64,000 nucleotides of DNA, taken from contig NZ_JASZYG010000001.1 in NCBI RefSeq assembly GCF_030317105.1, positions 310,001 to 374,000 of the forward strand, read 5' to 3'. The position numbers and the translations under genes are program-made. Under the pieces are notes generated by a model, which saw nothing but the letters and a program-made list of their open reading frames with translations, was not told the origin of the DNA and made no database searches. Positions 1 to 10,900 of the stretch are shown here, one piece after another (positions within the stretch are counted from its first letter, which is position 1; each line of letters begins with the position of its first letter). Source of the stretch: Variovorax brevis. Its GTDB lineage: Bacteria > Pseudomonadota > Gammaproteobacteria > Burkholderiales > Burkholderiaceae_C.

Positions 1-1035
1 GCTCACGCCGCGCAGGATGGTCTTCGGTTCGGCGTCTTCCATGACGTAGCCGAAAGACGCATGGCTGATCGACAGCATCGGATTGGGGATGTTGCCCGGC
101 TCCTTGAACTCGAAGGTGAAGTCGGCTTCCGCCAGCAGCGGCGCGACCTTTTCCATGCGCTCCAGCGCCTTGACGCGGCTTTGCGCCTGCTTGGCCTTGC
201 TGGCCTTCGCCTTGAAGCGGTCGATGAACTTCTGCAGGTGCGCGATCTTGTCCTGCTGCTTGGCGAAGGCGACTTGCTGCTGCTCCATCTGGAGCGCACG
301 CATTTCCTCGAACTTGCTGTAGTTGCCGCCGTAGCGGGTCAGGTTGGCCTGGTCGATGTGCAGCGTGACGTCGGTCACCGCATCGAGAAACTCGCGGTCG
401 TGGCTGATGACGATCATCGTGCCAGCGTATTTCTGCAGCCAGGCCTCGAGCCAGACCAAGGCGTCGAGGTCCAGGTGGTTCGTGGGTTCGTCGAGCAGCA
501 GCAGGTCGCTGGGGCACATCAGCGCGCGGGCCAGTTGCAGGCGCATGCGCCAGCCGCCGGAGAAGCTGTTGACCGGGCCATCGAGTTCGTGGCTCTTGAA
601 ACCCAAGCCGAGGATCAGCGCTTGGGCGCGCGGCACGGCGTCGTGCTCGCCGGCGTCGGCCAGGTCGGTGTAGGCGTGGGCCAGGGCCATGCCGGCGTCG
701 TGATCGTCCGGATCGGCCTCGTGCGCGCGCTCGGCCGCATCGAGGGCTTCGCGCAGTTCGACCAGGCGCGTGTCGCCGCCCACCACGAAGTCGGTGGCCG
801 ACTCGTCGGTCTCGGGCATGTTCTGCGCGACCTGCGCCAGGCGCCATTGCTTCGGCACGGAAAAGTCGCCGCCGTCTTCATGCAGCGTGCCGTTGAAAAG
901 CGCGAACAGGGTGGACTTGCCGGCGCCGTTGCGGCCCACCAGCCCGACCTTTTCGCCAGGGTTGATGGTGACGCTGGCGCCATTGAGCAGGACTTTGCTG
1001 CTGCGACGCAGGACGACGTTTTTTAAGGTAATCAT
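1..1035 (-). CDS. ABC-F family ATPase (YheS/EttA-like), 3' part cut off by the window edge
   Basis: The first 345 codons are present; the rest lies beyond base 1. Reading leftward from the ATG at 1035 the protein begins MITLKNVVLRRSSK and has a Walker A motif GRNGAGKST near residue 36, an LSGG-type signature, a Walker B segment LLLLDEPTNHLD and the switch histidine ISHDRE. An alpha-helical linker rich in Lys, Ala and Gln follows, then the start of a second nucleotide-binding domain. Two cassettes with no membrane domain define the ABC-F class, which acts on ribosomes rather than in transport. The linker and the motif context look most like YheS. The start is 45 bases beyond the stop of prmB, on the same strand. 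Confidence 0.88.
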   Translation of the reverse strand, partial: MITLKNVVLRRSSKVLLNGASVTINPGEKVGLVGRNGAGKSTLFALFNGTLHEDGGDFSVPKQWRLAQVAQNMPETDESATDFVVGGDTRLVELREALDAAERAHEADPDDHDAGMALAHAYTDLADAGEHDAVPRAQALILGLGFKSHELDGPVNSFSGGWRMRLQLARALMCPSDLLLLDEPTNHLDLDALVWLEAWLQKYAGTMIVISHDREFLDAVTDVTLHIDQANLTRYGGNYSKFEEMRALQMEQQQVAFAKQQDKIAHLQKFIDRFKAKASKAKQAQSRVKALERMEKVAPLLAEADFTFEFKEPGNIPNPMLSISHASFGYVMEDAEPKTILRGVS

Positions 1036-1080
1036 GTCAGTGTGGCCCGGCTGCTCAGTGTGAGCGCACAGGCCGTTGAT

Positions 1081-1941
1081 TCAAAGGGATTCGCGGGTGA
1101 CCAGCAATACCTGGTCTTCGCCCGCACTGGTGCTGAGCCATACCACTTCGAGTTCTGGAAATGCTGCTTCGAAATAGGCGCGTTCATTGCCGATTTCGAG
1201 CACGAGCACGCCGTCGGGCGTGAGACACCCTGGCGCTGCGGCGAGCATGCCACGAATGAAGTCCATGCCGTCTTCGCCGCCCGCCAGCGCCATGTCGGGC
1301 TCGGCGAGGTATTCGGCGGGCAGGGCACGCATGCTCTGCGAATTGACGTAGGGCGGATTGCAGAGAATCAGGTCGTAGGGACCACGCACGTCGGCAAGGC
1401 CGTCGGACTTGAGCAGGGTGATGCGCGAGTCGAGTTCGTGCCGCGTGACGTTGATGGCGGCGACTTCCAGCGCTTCGGGCGACAGGTCGGCTGCGTCCAC
1501 CGTCACGTCCGGATAGGCCATGGCCGTGAGCACGGCGAGGCTGCCATTGCCGGTGCACAGGTCGAGCACGCGCTTCGTGTGTTCGCCGAGCCACGGATCG
1601 ATGGCGCCGTCGGCCAGCAGTTCGGCAATGAAGCTGCGCGGCACGATGGCGCGCTCGTCGACGTAGAAGGACACGCCTTGCAGCCACGCTTCGCGCGTCA
1701 GGTAGGCGGCAGGCTTGCGCGATTCGATGCGCTCGGTGAAGAGTTGCCCGATCTTTGCGGCATCGGCCGGCGCCACTTCGCGTTCGGCCACTGAGTCCAA
1801 GTCGTCCAGCGGCAGGCGAAGGCGCCACAGGACGAGCCACACGGCTTCGTCAAAGGCATTGGTGGTGCCGTGCCCGAAGGCCACGCCCGCATCGGTCAGC
1901 CGCTTCGCGCCGACCTCGATCAACTGCATGACAGTACTCAT
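1081..1941 (-). CDS. prmB: Ribosomal protein L3 N5-glutamine methyltransferase PrmB
   Basis: Predicted to methylate a glutamine side chain of ribosomal protein L3 using S-adenosylmethionine. The 286-residue protein has the SAM-binding motif [10 protein letters not shown] at 126-135 and the catalytic NPPY tetrapeptide at 195-198, characteristic of glutamine methyltransferases of the HemK/PrmB group. The N-terminal 90 residues form the helical substrate domain. PrmB is preferred over PrmC because of the motif context [10 protein letters not shown] and its position; PrmC usually neighbours prfA. The ATG overlaps the dapE stop by four bases (ATGA), so the two are probably translationally coupled. 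Confidence 0.88.
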   Translation of the reverse strand: MSTVMQLIEVGAKRLTDAGVAFGHGTTNAFDEAVWLVLWRLRLPLDDLDSVAEREVAPADAAKIGQLFTERIESRKPAAYLTREAWLQGVSFYVDERAIVPRSFIAELLADGAIDPWLGEHTKRVLDLCTGNGSLAVLTAMAYPDVTVDAADLSPEALEVAAINVTRHELDSRITLLKSDGLADVRGPYDLILCNPPYVNSQSMRALPAEYLAEPDMALAGGEDGMDFIRGMLAAAPGCLTPDGVLVLEIGNERAYFEAAFPELEVVWLSTSAGEDQVLLVTRESL

Positions 1942-3110
1942 ACGCGGCCCAATTCTTCAAGCTTGTGCAGCGTGCGGCCGTAGATGTTCTTGAGCGTCTC
2001 GATGTCATCGACGGCAATGTGCTCGTCGATCTTGTGGATGCTGGCGTTGACGGGGCCCAACTCCACCACCTGCTTGCAGATCTTGGCGATGAAGCGCGCG
2101 TCGCTGGTGCCGCCGCTGGTCGACAGTTCGGACTCGATGCCGGTTTCGTCGCGAATGGCTTGCTGCACCGCCGCCACCAGTTCGCCGGGCGTGGTCAGGA
2201 AGGGCAGGCCGCCGATCGTCCACTTGAGCGTGTAGTCGAGTTGATGCGCGTCGAGCACGCCGTGCACGCGCTTTTGCAGCGATTCAGGCGTCGATTCCGT
2301 CGAGAAGCGGAAATTGAAGTCGATCACCGCGTTGCCGGGGATCACGTTGCTCGCACCCGTTCCGGAGTGAATGTTGCTGATCTGCCAGCTCGTTGGCTGA
2401 AACCAGCTATTGCCGGCGTCCCAGCCGCCCGCCGCGTTGATGGCCACCAGTTCCGCCAGCGCCGGCGCAAAGCTGTGGACCGGGTTGCGTGCCAGATGCG
2501 GATAGGCGATGTGGCCCTGGATGCCGTTGATGGTCAGCCGCCCGCTCATCGTGCCGCGCCGGCCGTTCTTGATCATGTCGCCGGTGCGCTCGACTGCGGT
2601 GGGTTCGCCCACGATGCAATAGTCGATGACTTCGCCGCGCTGGGCCAGCTTGTTGCAGACGATGACGGTGCCATCGACGCCCGGACCTTCTTCATCGCTG
2701 GTGAGCAGCAGCGCAAGGTTGAGGCGCGTGTCGGGTTGCGCCATGAGGAATTCCTCGATTGCGACCACGAAGGCCGCGAGCGACGTCTTCATGTCGCAAG
2801 CGCCCCGGCCGTAGAGCTTTCCATCGCGGTGCGTTGGCGTGAAGGGCGGGCTGGTCCATTGCTCCAGCGGGCCGGTCGGCACGACGTCGGTGTGGCCGGC
2901 TAAAACAATCGTCCTGGCGCCGGGCGCCTGCGAGCGCCGGATGGCCCACAGGTTGGTCACCCGAAAGTCTTCAGGGCCGCTCTCAATGGTTTCCAGCGCG
3001 AATCCCAGTCGCTCCAGCCGCTCGCCGAGGATCTGTTGGCAGCCTCCGTCTTCCGGCGTGACGGAGGGACGCGAGATCAGTTGTTCGGCAAGGTGAAGCG
3101 TTCGGGACAT
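1938..3110 (-). CDS. dapE: Succinyl-diaminopimelate desuccinylase
   Basis: Hydrolyses N-succinyl-LL-diaminopimelate to LL-diaminopimelate and succinate in the lysine and peptidoglycan precursor pathway. It is a 390-residue M20-family zinc enzyme. Visible zinc ligands and catalytic residues are H73 and D75 in [11 protein letters not shown]106 in [10 protein letters not shown], and E140/E141 in SDEEGPG. Length matches the family. It follows the pilus ATPase gene by 13 bases and overlaps prmB, so it is probably the fourth gene of a dapC-dapD-pilU-dapE-prmB transcription unit. Confidence 0.95.
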   Translation of the reverse strand: MSRTLHLAEQLISRPSVTPEDGGCQQILGERLERLGFALETIESGPEDFRVTNLWAIRRSQAPGARTIVLAGHTDVVPTGPLEQWTSPPFTPTHRDGKLYGRGACDMKTSLAAFVVAIEEFLMAQPDTRLNLALLLTSDEEGPGVDGTVIVCNKLAQRGEVIDYCIVGEPTAVERTGDMIKNGRRGTMSGRLTINGIQGHIAYPHLARNPVHSFAPALAELVAINAAGGWDAGNSWFQPTSWQISNIHSGTGASNVIPGNAVIDFNFRFSTESTPESLQKRVHGVLDAHQLDYTLKWTIGGLPFLTTPGELVAAVQQAIRDETGIESELSTSGGTSDARFIAKICKQVVELGPVNASIHKIDEHIAVDDIETLKNIYGRTLHKLEELGRV

Positions 3111-3123
3111 TGAAAGGGAAAGG

Positions 3124-4272
3124 CTAGAACCTCACGTCGAGCGTGATGTCCGTGAAAGTAGGCTCCTCGACCTGATCCATCAGGTTTCGGTCGTCGGGGC
3201 GTTCGGCGGGCGCGTTGCGGTTTTGCAGGCGCCACATCAGGTTGGTGGGCGAATCGGCGTTGGCCAGGCCCTCGGCGCGGTCGACCATGCCATCGAGAAT
3301 GAGGCGCGCGATGTCTTCCTCGAAGGTCTGCGAGCCTTCGGCCATCGACTGCTCCATCGCTTCCTTGACGCTGGAGAAGTCGCCCTTTTCGATGAGTTCG
3401 GCCACCAGCGAGGTGTTGAGCATGACTTCCAGTGCCGGCACGCGGGCGCCCGAGGGCGTGCGCAAGAGGCGCTGCGCGATGATCGCGCGCATGGCCGAGC
3501 CCAAGTCGCCCAGCAGGGTGGGCCGCACTTCGACAGGATAGAAACTCAGGATCCGGTTGAGCGCCCGGTAGCTGTTGTTGGCGTGCAGCGTGGCCACGCA
3601 CAGGTGGCCCGACTGGGCATAGGCAATGGCCGCGCTCATCGTCTCGCGGTCGCGGATTTCGCCGATCTGGATCACGTCGGGCGCCTGGCGCAGCGCGTTC
3701 TTCAGGGCGAGTTGCAACGACTGCGTGTCGCTGCCGACGTCGCGCTGGTTCACCAGCGACTTCTTGTTGCGGTAGGTGAACTCGATCGGCTCTTCCACCG
3801 TGAGAATGTGGCCGCTGGCGTGCTCGTTGCGGTAGTCCAGCATCGAGGCCAGCGTCGTGGTCTTGCCGGCGCCGGTGGCGCCCACCATCAGGATCAGCCC
3901 GCGCTTTTCCATGATGAGGGTCTTGAGGATGTCCGGCAGGTTCAGGTCGGCAAAGGACGGAATGGTCGACGGGATGTGCCGCACCACCACCGCATAGGTG
4001 CCACGCTGGCGCATGGCGCTGATGCGGTAGTTGCCCGCACCGTCGAGCGCGATGGCCATGTTGAGCTCGCCGACACGCTTGAGTTCGTCAATGCGGTCGG
4101 CAGGCACGACTTCGGAAAGCAGCGATATGGGCGCTTCGGCCGGCAACACCTGGGCGTTGATCGGCAGGCAGTTTCCGTTGATGCGGATCAGTGCCGGCGA
4201 GTGCGCCGAGAGGTAGATATCCGAGGCCTTGCGCTCGGCCATCAGTCGAAGAATGCGCTCCATCGTGCTCAT
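3124..4272 (-). CDS. PilT/PilU-family type IV pilus retraction ATPase
   Basis: A 382-residue hexameric secretion ATPase that would power retraction of type IV pili (twitching). Walker A is [10 protein letters not shown] at 131-140; an Asp-box segment [11 protein letters not shown] and the Walker [11 protein letters not shown] segment (203-212) follow, then the His box [12 protein letters not shown]. The spacing and C-terminus look more like PilU than PilT. The start is taken at ATG 4272 because AGGAAAG lies just upstream; ATG 4287 and a TTG at 4302 are in-frame alternatives. Its place between dapD and dapE is unusual from a functional viewpoint: no other pilus gene is in the window. Confidence 0.85.
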   Translation of the reverse strand: MSTMERILRLMAERKASDIYLSAHSPALIRINGNCLPINAQVLPAEAPISLLSEVVPADRIDELKRVGELNMAIALDGAGNYRISAMRQRGTYAVVVRHIPSTIPSFADLNLPDILKTLIMEKRGLILMVGATGAGKTTTLASMLDYRNEHASGHILTVEEPIEFTYRNKKSLVNQRDVGSDTQSLQLALKNALRQAPDVIQIGEIRDRETMSAAIAYAQSGHLCVATLHANNSYRALNRILSFYPVEVRPTLLGDLGSAMRAIIAQRLLRTPSGARVPALEVMLNTSLVAELIEKGDFSSVKEAMEQSMAEGSQTFEEDIARLILDGMVDRAEGLANADSPTNLMWRLQNRNAPAERPDDRNLMDQVEEPTFTDITLDVRF

Positions 4273-4332
4273 CGGCTCTTTCCTCATCGTGTTGTCGTTC
4301 AAATCGAACCCGGTTGCCCGTGAAAACGGCGA

Positions 4333-5157
4333 TCAGTCGCGCAGCAGATCGTTCAGCGAGGTCTTGGAGCGCGTTTGCGCGTCGACCCGCTTCACGATGA
4401 TGGCGGCGTACATGCTGTATCGGCCGTTGTCCCGGGGCAGCGTGCCGCTGATGACAACAGAACCTGCGGGCACACGGCCATAGGTGATTTCGCCAGTCGC
4501 GCGGTCGTAAATCGGCGTGCTCTGGCCGATGTACACGCCCATCGACAGCACGGAGTTCTCTTCGACGACCACGCCTTCGACCACTTCCGAGCGGGCGCCG
4601 ATGAAGCAGTTGTCTTCGATGATGGTCGGGCCGGCCTGCAGCGGCTCGAGTACGCCGCCGATGCCGACGCCGCCCGACAGGTGCACGTTGGCGCCGATCT
4701 GCGCGCACGAACCCACGGTGGCCCAGGTGTCGACCATGGTGTTTTCACCCACGTAGGCGCCGATGTTCACGTAGCTGGGCATCAACACCGCGCCCTTGGC
4801 GATGTAGCTGCCACGGCGCGCGACGGCCGGCGGCACGATGCGCACGCCGGCTTCCTTGAGCTCGCCCGCCGACAGGTGCGAGAACTTGGTCGGCACCTTG
4901 TCGTAGAAGCCGAGCGAACCGGCTTGCATCTGCTCGTTGTCCTTCAGGCGGAACGACAGCAGCACGGCCTTCTTGATCCACTGGTGCACGGTCCACTGGC
5001 CGACAGCTTCGCGGGTGGCAACGCGCAGGCTGCCGTTGTTCAGCTCGGCGATCACGTGGTCGACGGCGTCGCGCACTTCCTTGGTGGACGCGGTGGAGGA
5101 GATGTTGGCGCGGTCTTCCCACGCGGCTTCGATGGTCTGCTGGAGTTGCTGTGTCAT
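4333..5157 (-). CDS. dapD: Tetrahydrodipicolinate N-succinyltransferase
   Basis: Transfers a succinyl group from succinyl-CoA to tetrahydrodipicolinate, the committed step of the succinylase branch of lysine synthesis. The 274-residue protein has an N-terminal helical domain and a left-handed beta-helix of hexapeptide repeats from about residue 100 to 230 (for example [20 protein letters not shown]). It ends in [11 protein letters not shown], typical of DapD. It lies 36 bases downstream of dapC on the same strand. Confidence 0.96.
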   Translation of the reverse strand: MTQQLQQTIEAAWEDRANISSTASTKEVRDAVDHVIAELNNGSLRVATREAVGQWTVHQWIKKAVLLSFRLKDNEQMQAGSLGFYDKVPTKFSHLSAGELKEAGVRIVPPAVARRGSYIAKGAVLMPSYVNIGAYVGENTMVDTWATVGSCAQIGANVHLSGGVGIGGVLEPLQAGPTIIEDNCFIGARSEVVEGVVVEENSVLSMGVYIGQSTPIYDRATGEITYGRVPAGSVVISGTLPRDNGRYSMYAAIIVKRVDAQTRSKTSLNDLLRD

Positions 5158-5193
5158 TGGACTGCTCTGGTTTGAATGGGGGCAGGGCGCGCG

Positions 5194-6399
5194 TCAGCGG
5201 CCCTTCTGGACAAATTGGACGATGCGTTGTGCGGCTTCCACGCATTCGGCGGTGTCGGCCACGAGGGCCATCCGGATGCGGCCACGCCCCGGGTTGTCGC
5301 CTTGCGCGTCACGGGCCAGGTAACTGCCTGGCAAAACCGTGACATTGTATTGAGCGTAGAGCTCGCGGGCGAAAGCAGCGTCGTCGCCTTGCCACGCGGG
5401 CGGCACGCCGGCCCATAGATAAAAGCTCGCGTCGGGCAGGCGCACGTCCAGAACGGGTTCGAGCAACGGGGTTACCGCGGCGAACTTGGTGCGGTACTGG
5501 AAGCGGTTGTCCACCACGTGCGATTCGTCGCCCCACGCGGCGATGCTGGCCGCCGCCACGGCACCGCTCATTGCGCTGCCGTGGTAGGTGCGGTAGAGCA
5601 GGAAGGCCTTGATGATCTCCGCGTCGCCCGCCACGAAGCCGCTGCGCAGCCCCGGCACGTTGCTGCGCTTGGAGAGCGACGTGAGCGCGATCAGGTTCTT
5701 GAAGTCGCCGCGCCCGAGCTGCGCCGCCGCTTCGAGCCCGCCCAGCGGCGGCTCGTCACGGAAATAGATTTCGCTGTAGCACTCGTCCGATGCAATGACG
5801 AAACCATGCTGGTCCGACAGCGCAAAGAGCTTGCGCCACTCGTCCAGCGGCATCACGGCGCCGGTCGGGTTGCCCGGCGAGCACACGAAGACCAGTTGCG
5901 TGCGCTGCCAGACCTCGGCGGGCACGCTGTCCCAGTCCACGGCAAAGTTGCGCGCCGGCACGCTCGGCACGTAGTACGGCTCGGCGCCCGCGAGCAGGGC
6001 TGCGCCTTCGTAGATTTGATAGAAGGGGTTGGGCGAGACCACGATGGGCGCCGGCGTTGCGCTCGCGTCGATCGCCGTTTGCGCCAGGGCAAACAGCGCC
6101 TCGCGCGAGCCGTTGACCGGCAGCACCTGCGTCGCCGCATCCAGCTCCAGCTTGTAGCGGCGCTTGAGCCACGCGGTGAAGGACTGGCGAAGCTTCAGGT
6201 CGCCGGCGGTGGCGGGGTAGGCCGCCAGCGCGCCGAGCCCGGCCGTCAGCGCGTCCTTGATGAAGCCCGGCGTCGCATGCTTGGGCTCGCCGATGCCCAG
6301 GCTGATGGGCGCAAAGGCCGGATTGGGCGTCACGCCCGCAAATAACTGGCGCAGCCGCTCGAAGGGATAGGGCTGCAGCTTGGCAAGCAGGGGATTCAT
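5194..6399 (-). CDS. dapC: Succinyldiaminopimelate transaminase
   Basis: A 401-residue fold-type I PLP aminotransferase predicted to make N-succinyl-diaminopimelate from the keto precursor. The PLP Schiff-base lysine is K244 in SLSKRSNVPGLRSG; other cofactor contacts are SPGNPTG (174-180) and the Asp of ASDECYSEIYF. The assignment to DapC rather than ArgD or AlaA rests on direct linkage to dapD and dapE. The 73-base gap to argA probably holds the promoter for the dap genes. Confidence 0.9.
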   Translation of the reverse strand: MNPLLAKLQPYPFERLRQLFAGVTPNPAFAPISLGIGEPKHATPGFIKDALTAGLGALAAYPATAGDLKLRQSFTAWLKRRYKLELDAATQVLPVNGSREALFALAQTAIDASATPAPIVVSPNPFYQIYEGAALLAGAEPYYVPSVPARNFAVDWDSVPAEVWQRTQLVFVCSPGNPTGAVMPLDEWRKLFALSDQHGFVIASDECYSEIYFRDEPPLGGLEAAAQLGRGDFKNLIALTSLSKRSNVPGLRSGFVAGDAEIIKAFLLYRTYHGSAMSGAVAAASIAAWGDESHVVDNRFQYRTKFAAVTPLLEPVLDVRLPDASFYLWAGVPPAWQGDDAAFARELYAQYNVTVLPGSYLARDAQGDNPGRGRIRMALVADTAECVEAAQRIVQFVQKGR

Positions 6400-6472
6400 G
6401 TCAGCGATTATCGGTGACCGATATCACGCAATGGGCATTGCCGATGCCGCCAGGCCAGGACGAGTCCTGCGC

Positions 6473-7822
6473 TCAAGTGAGTTTTTTCACCAGCACGAGG
6501 CTCTTTCGATCCCAGTTGTACTTTCGTTTGCGTGCCTCGGGCAGCCAGTCGGGGTCGACCTGCTGGAAGCCGCGCTTGATGAACCAGTGCATGGTGCGGG
6601 TGGTCAGCACGAAGATGCTGTCCAGCCCCATGGCCTTCGCCCTTTGCTCCACGCGCTTGAGGATCTTCTCGCCGTCGCCTTGCGACTGCACGTTGGGGGA
6701 AACGGTCAGCGCCGCCATCTCGGCCGTGCGCGCCTCGGGGTAGGGGTAGAGCGCCGCGCAGCCGAAGATCACGCCGTCGTGCTCGATCACGGTGTAGTTG
6801 TTGACGTCGCGCTCGATCTCGGTGCGGTCGCGCTTGACCAGCGTGCCGTCGCGCTCGAAGGGCTCGATGAGCTGCAGGATGCCGCCGATGTCATCGGCCG
6901 TGGCCTCGCGCAGGCTCTCCAGCTTTTCGTCGACGACCATGGTGCCGATGCCGTCGTGCACGTACACCTCCAGCAGCAGCGAGCCGTCCACCGAGAAGGG
7001 CAGGATGTGGCTGCGCTCGACACCCGCTTCGCAAGCCTTGACGCAATGCTGAAGGTAGAAGGCCGTGTCGGTCGGCCGCTGCGCTGGCGCCAGCGTCGCC
7101 ATCAGCTTCTTGGCGGTGTCCAGCGGCAGCTCGGTGTCGATCGGGTTGTCTTCGCTCACCGGATGGGTGGCGTCCAGCGCGATGCCCGGAATCTCCGTCA
7201 GGAAAATCAGCTTGTCGGCCTGGATCGAAATGGCGACGCTGGTCGCGACTTCTTCCATCGTCAGGTTGAAGGCCTCGCCCGTCGGGGAGAAACCGAAGGG
7301 TGACAGCAACACCATCGCCCCGAAATCGAGCGCGCGGCGGATGCCGGCCTGATCGACTTTGCGCACCAGGCCCGAATGCTTGAAGTCGACGCCGTCGACC
7401 ACGCCTACCGGACGTGCGGTGATGAAGTTGCCCGAAATCACGCGCACCGTGGAGCCGGCCATCGGCGTGTTGGGCAGGCCCTGGCTGAACGCCGCTTCGA
7501 TCTCGTAGCGCAACTGGCCGGCGGCTTCCTGCGCGCAGTCGAGCGCCACTTCGTCGGTGATGCGCATGCCGTGCGAATAGCGAGCCTCGTGCCCCTTGGC
7601 GCGCAACTGCTCGTTCACCTGCGGCCTGAAGCCGTGCACCAGCACCACCTTGACGCCCATGCTCTGGATCAGCGCCAGGTCTTGCGCGATGTTCTGCAGC
7701 TTGCCCGCCGCAATGGCCTCGCCCGCCATGGCGACCACGAAGGTCTTGCCCCGGTGCATGTGGATGTACGGCGCCACCGAGCGGAACCACGGAACGAAAG
7801 TGAAGTTGAAGACTGTGGACAT
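6473..7822 (-). CDS. argA: Amino-acid N-acetyltransferase (N-acetylglutamate synthase)
   Basis: Acetylates glutamate from acetyl-CoA in the first step of arginine synthesis. The 449-residue protein has an N-terminal amino-acid-kinase-like domain (about 20-290), with a Gly-rich loop in VVLVHGFRPQV, and a C-terminal GNAT domain (about 300-449) with the acetyl-CoA loop VQSQGDGEKI. Two-domain length and order match the bifunctional-fold ArgA of gamma- and beta-proteobacteria. It is transcribed divergently from hrpA and would be feedback-inhibited by arginine if it behaves like its family. Confidence 0.94.
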   Translation of the reverse strand: MSTVFNFTFVPWFRSVAPYIHMHRGKTFVVAMAGEAIAAGKLQNIAQDLALIQSMGVKVVLVHGFRPQVNEQLRAKGHEARYSHGMRITDEVALDCAQEAAGQLRYEIEAAFSQGLPNTPMAGSTVRVISGNFITARPVGVVDGVDFKHSGLVRKVDQAGIRRALDFGAMVLLSPFGFSPTGEAFNLTMEEVATSVAISIQADKLIFLTEIPGIALDATHPVSEDNPIDTELPLDTAKKLMATLAPAQRPTDTAFYLQHCVKACEAGVERSHILPFSVDGSLLLEVYVHDGIGTMVVDEKLESLREATADDIGGILQLIEPFERDGTLVKRDRTEIERDVNNYTVIEHDGVIFGCAALYPYPEARTAEMAALTVSPNVQSQGDGEKILKRVEQRAKAMGLDSIFVLTTRTMHWFIKRGFQQVDPDWLPEARKRKYNWDRKSLVLVKKLT

Positions 7823-7877
7823 GCGCCAATCAGAGGGAGTCGCGGGCCCGCGCGGTCCCTGGAAAGGACGGGGCGGG

Positions 7878-7883
7878 GATAAT
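7878..7883 (+). promoter_or_regulatory. Candidate -10 element for hrpA
   Basis: GATAAT followed by CCCGCG lies between the argA start (7822) and the likely hrpA start. No convincing -35 hexamer is visible 17 bases upstream, so the call is tentative. Its position argues against an hrpA start as early as 7821. Confidence 0.3.
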
Positions 7884-7937
7884 CCCGCGATTGTCTCCCA
7901 AGCTTTTCCTTTTGAGCCCCATGCTCAACCTTTGCCC

Positions 7938-10900
7938 TTGTCCGACGCAGCACAAACCACCGCCCTGAAGATCGAGTTCCCCGAGTCGCTGCCCGTTTCG
8001 GCGCGGCGCGACGAGATCGCCACCGCCATTTCCAAGCACCAGGTGGTGATCGTCTGCGGCGAAACTGGATCGGGCAAGACGACGCAGTTGCCCAAGATCG
8101 CGCTGGCGCTGGGTCGCGGCAAGATCAATGCGCCACCCGGCAAGGGCCGGTTGATCGGCCACACCCAGCCGCGGCGCATCGCGGCCAGCTCGGTCGCCAA
8201 GCGCATCGCCGAGGAACTGAAGACGCCGCTGGGCGAGGTGGTCGGCTTCAAGGTGCGCTTCCAGGATCGGCTGAGCCGCGACGCCTCGGTCAAGCTGATG
8301 ACGGACGGCATCTTGCTGGCCGAGACGCAGACCGATCCGCTGCTCAAGGCCTACGACACGCTCATCATCGACGAGGCGCACGAGCGCTCGCTGAACATCG
8401 ACTTCCTGCTGGGCTACCTGCGCGAGATCCTGCCGCGGCGGCCGGACCTGAAGGTCATCGTGACCTCGGCGACGATCGATGCAGACCGGTTTGCGCAGCA
8501 CTTCGGATCAATCAAGGGTCCTGCGCCGGTCATCATGGTGTCGGGGCGGACCTTTCCGGTCGAGCAGCGTTACCGGCCTTTCGAGGAGTCGCGCGACTAC
8601 GACCTGAACGATGCCATCGCCGATGGCGTGGACGAGTTGTGGCGCGATCCGCACAACGCGGGTGACATCCTGGTCTTCCTGCCCGGCGAGCGCGAAATCC
8701 GCGAGGCGGCGGAGCATCTTCGCAAGCACCTGGCGCATCAGCCTGTGATGCGAAACGCCGAGGTGCTGCCGCTGTTCGCGCGCCTGTCGCAGGCCGAGCA
8801 GGACCGCATCTTCGACGGCCACACCGGGCGGCGCATCGTGCTTGCGACCAACGTGGCCGAGACCTCGCTCACCGTGCCGGGCATTCGCTACGTGATCGAC
8901 GCCGGCACGGCGCGCGTGAAGCGCTACAGCTTCCGCAGCAAGGTCGAGCAACTGTTGGTCGAGCCGATCAGCCAGGCCGCGGCCAACCAGCGGGCCGGGC
9001 GATGCGGCCGCGTGGCCGACGGCATCTGCATCCGCCTGTACGACGAGAAAGACTTCAGCGGCCGCCCGCGCTTCACCGATCCGGAAATCCTGCGCAGCTC
9101 GCTGGCGGGCGTCATCCTGCGGATGAAGTCGCTGCACCTGGGCGACGTATCCCGCTTTCCGTTCCTCGAAGCGCCGGCGCCGCGTGCCATTGCCGACGGC
9201 TACCAGTTGCTCAACGAACTCGGCGCGGTGGATGACGCCAACGAGTTGACGCCCATCGGCAATGAACTGTCGCGCCTGCCGCTGGATCCGCGTGTGGGCC
9301 GCATGATTCTCGAAGCGCGTTCGCGTGGCGCGCTGGAAGAGGTGCTGGTGATCGCCTCCGCGCTCAGCGTGCAGGACGTGCGCGACCGGCCGATGGAGGC
9401 GCAGACGCAGGCCGACCAGGCGCATGCGAAGTTCGATGACGAGAAGAGCGAGTTCAGTGGGTATTTGCGGTTGTGGAAGTGGATTCATGATGCGCGTGGG
9501 GGGCAGGGGGCACCGCCCTCACCCCAACCCTCTCCCGCGGGCGGGAGAGGGGGCAAGACACTCCCTCTCCCGCTTGCGGTCGAGGGCCGGGGTGAGGGCC
9601 TGCCCACCCACAAACTCAGCAACCGCCAATACGAGCAACTGCTGCGCCAGAACTTCATCAACATCCGCCGCGTGCGCGAGTGGCGCGACATCCATTCGCA
9701 GCTGCTCACCGTCGTCACCGAGCACAAGTGGCGCATCAATTCGACGCCCGCCAGCTACGAGCAACTGCACCTGTCGATGCTCTCCGGCCTGCTGGGCAAC
9801 ATCGGCTGGAAGCTGGAGGATGACGAAGCCTACCTGGGTGCGCGTGGCATCAAGTTCTATCGCCATCCCGGCGCGCACCTGAAGAAGAAGCCGGGCCGCT
9901 GGATCGTCGTCGCCGAACTGGTCGAGACCACGCGACTGTTCGGCCGGGGAATCGCCAACATCGAACCGCAGTGGCTGGAACAGGTCGGAGAGCATCTGCT
10001 CAAGAAGCAGTTGCTCGATCCGCATTGGGAGAAGAAGGGCGCACAGGTCACGGCCTTCGAACGCGCGACCCTGTACGGCCTCGTCGTCTACAGCGGACGG
10101 CGCATGGACTACACCAAGGTCGACCCCGTGGCGGCGCGCGAGATCTTCATCCGCGAGGCGCTTGTCGCCGGCCAGTGGGAGAGCAAGCTGCCCTTCCTGC
10201 CCGCCAACCGCAAGCTGGTGCGCGAAGTTGAAGCGCTCGAACACAAGTCGCGCCGCCAGGACGTGCTGGTGGACGACGAACTCATCTACGCCTTCTACGA
10301 CGCCCAGCTTCCGCCCGATGTGTCGAGCGGCATCACGTTCGAGAACTGGTACCGCGCGCATTCGAGGGAGCAACCGCGGCTGCTCTTCCTGTCACGCGAC
10401 GAGTTGATGCGCCATCAGGCCGCGGGCATCACCACGCAATCCTTTCCGCCCACGATTCGCCTGGGCGGTGTGGACTGCGCCGCGACCTATCTGCACGAGC
10501 CCGGCGATGCGAAGGATGGGCTCACCGTCACCATTCCGCTCTTCGTCCTGAACCAGGTGAGCGAAGAGCGCTGCGAATGGCTCGTTACCGGCATGCTCAA
10601 GGACAAGATCCAGGCACTCCTCAAGAGCTTGCCGCAACGGCCGCGCTCGCGGCTGGTGCCGCTGCCGGAAACGGCTATGCGCTATGCCGGGCAGCTTTCC
10701 TCGCCCGAGGCCTTTGGCCATGGATCGCTGACGGATGCCGTTCTCAAGCTGGTGCGCGATGCCACGAGCCTGGACGTCAAGCGCGCGGATTTCAAGCTCG
10801 ACATGCTGTCCCCGCACATGTTCATGAACCTGCGCGTGGTTGACGAGCATGGCCGTCAGTTGGGTACCGGCCGCAACCTTGGCGCCATCAAGGCGGAACT

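Noticed and set aside
7596..7820. Earliest in-frame hrpA start
   Set aside because: It would overlap the argA 5' coding region by over 200 bases and code for sequence unlike HrpA.
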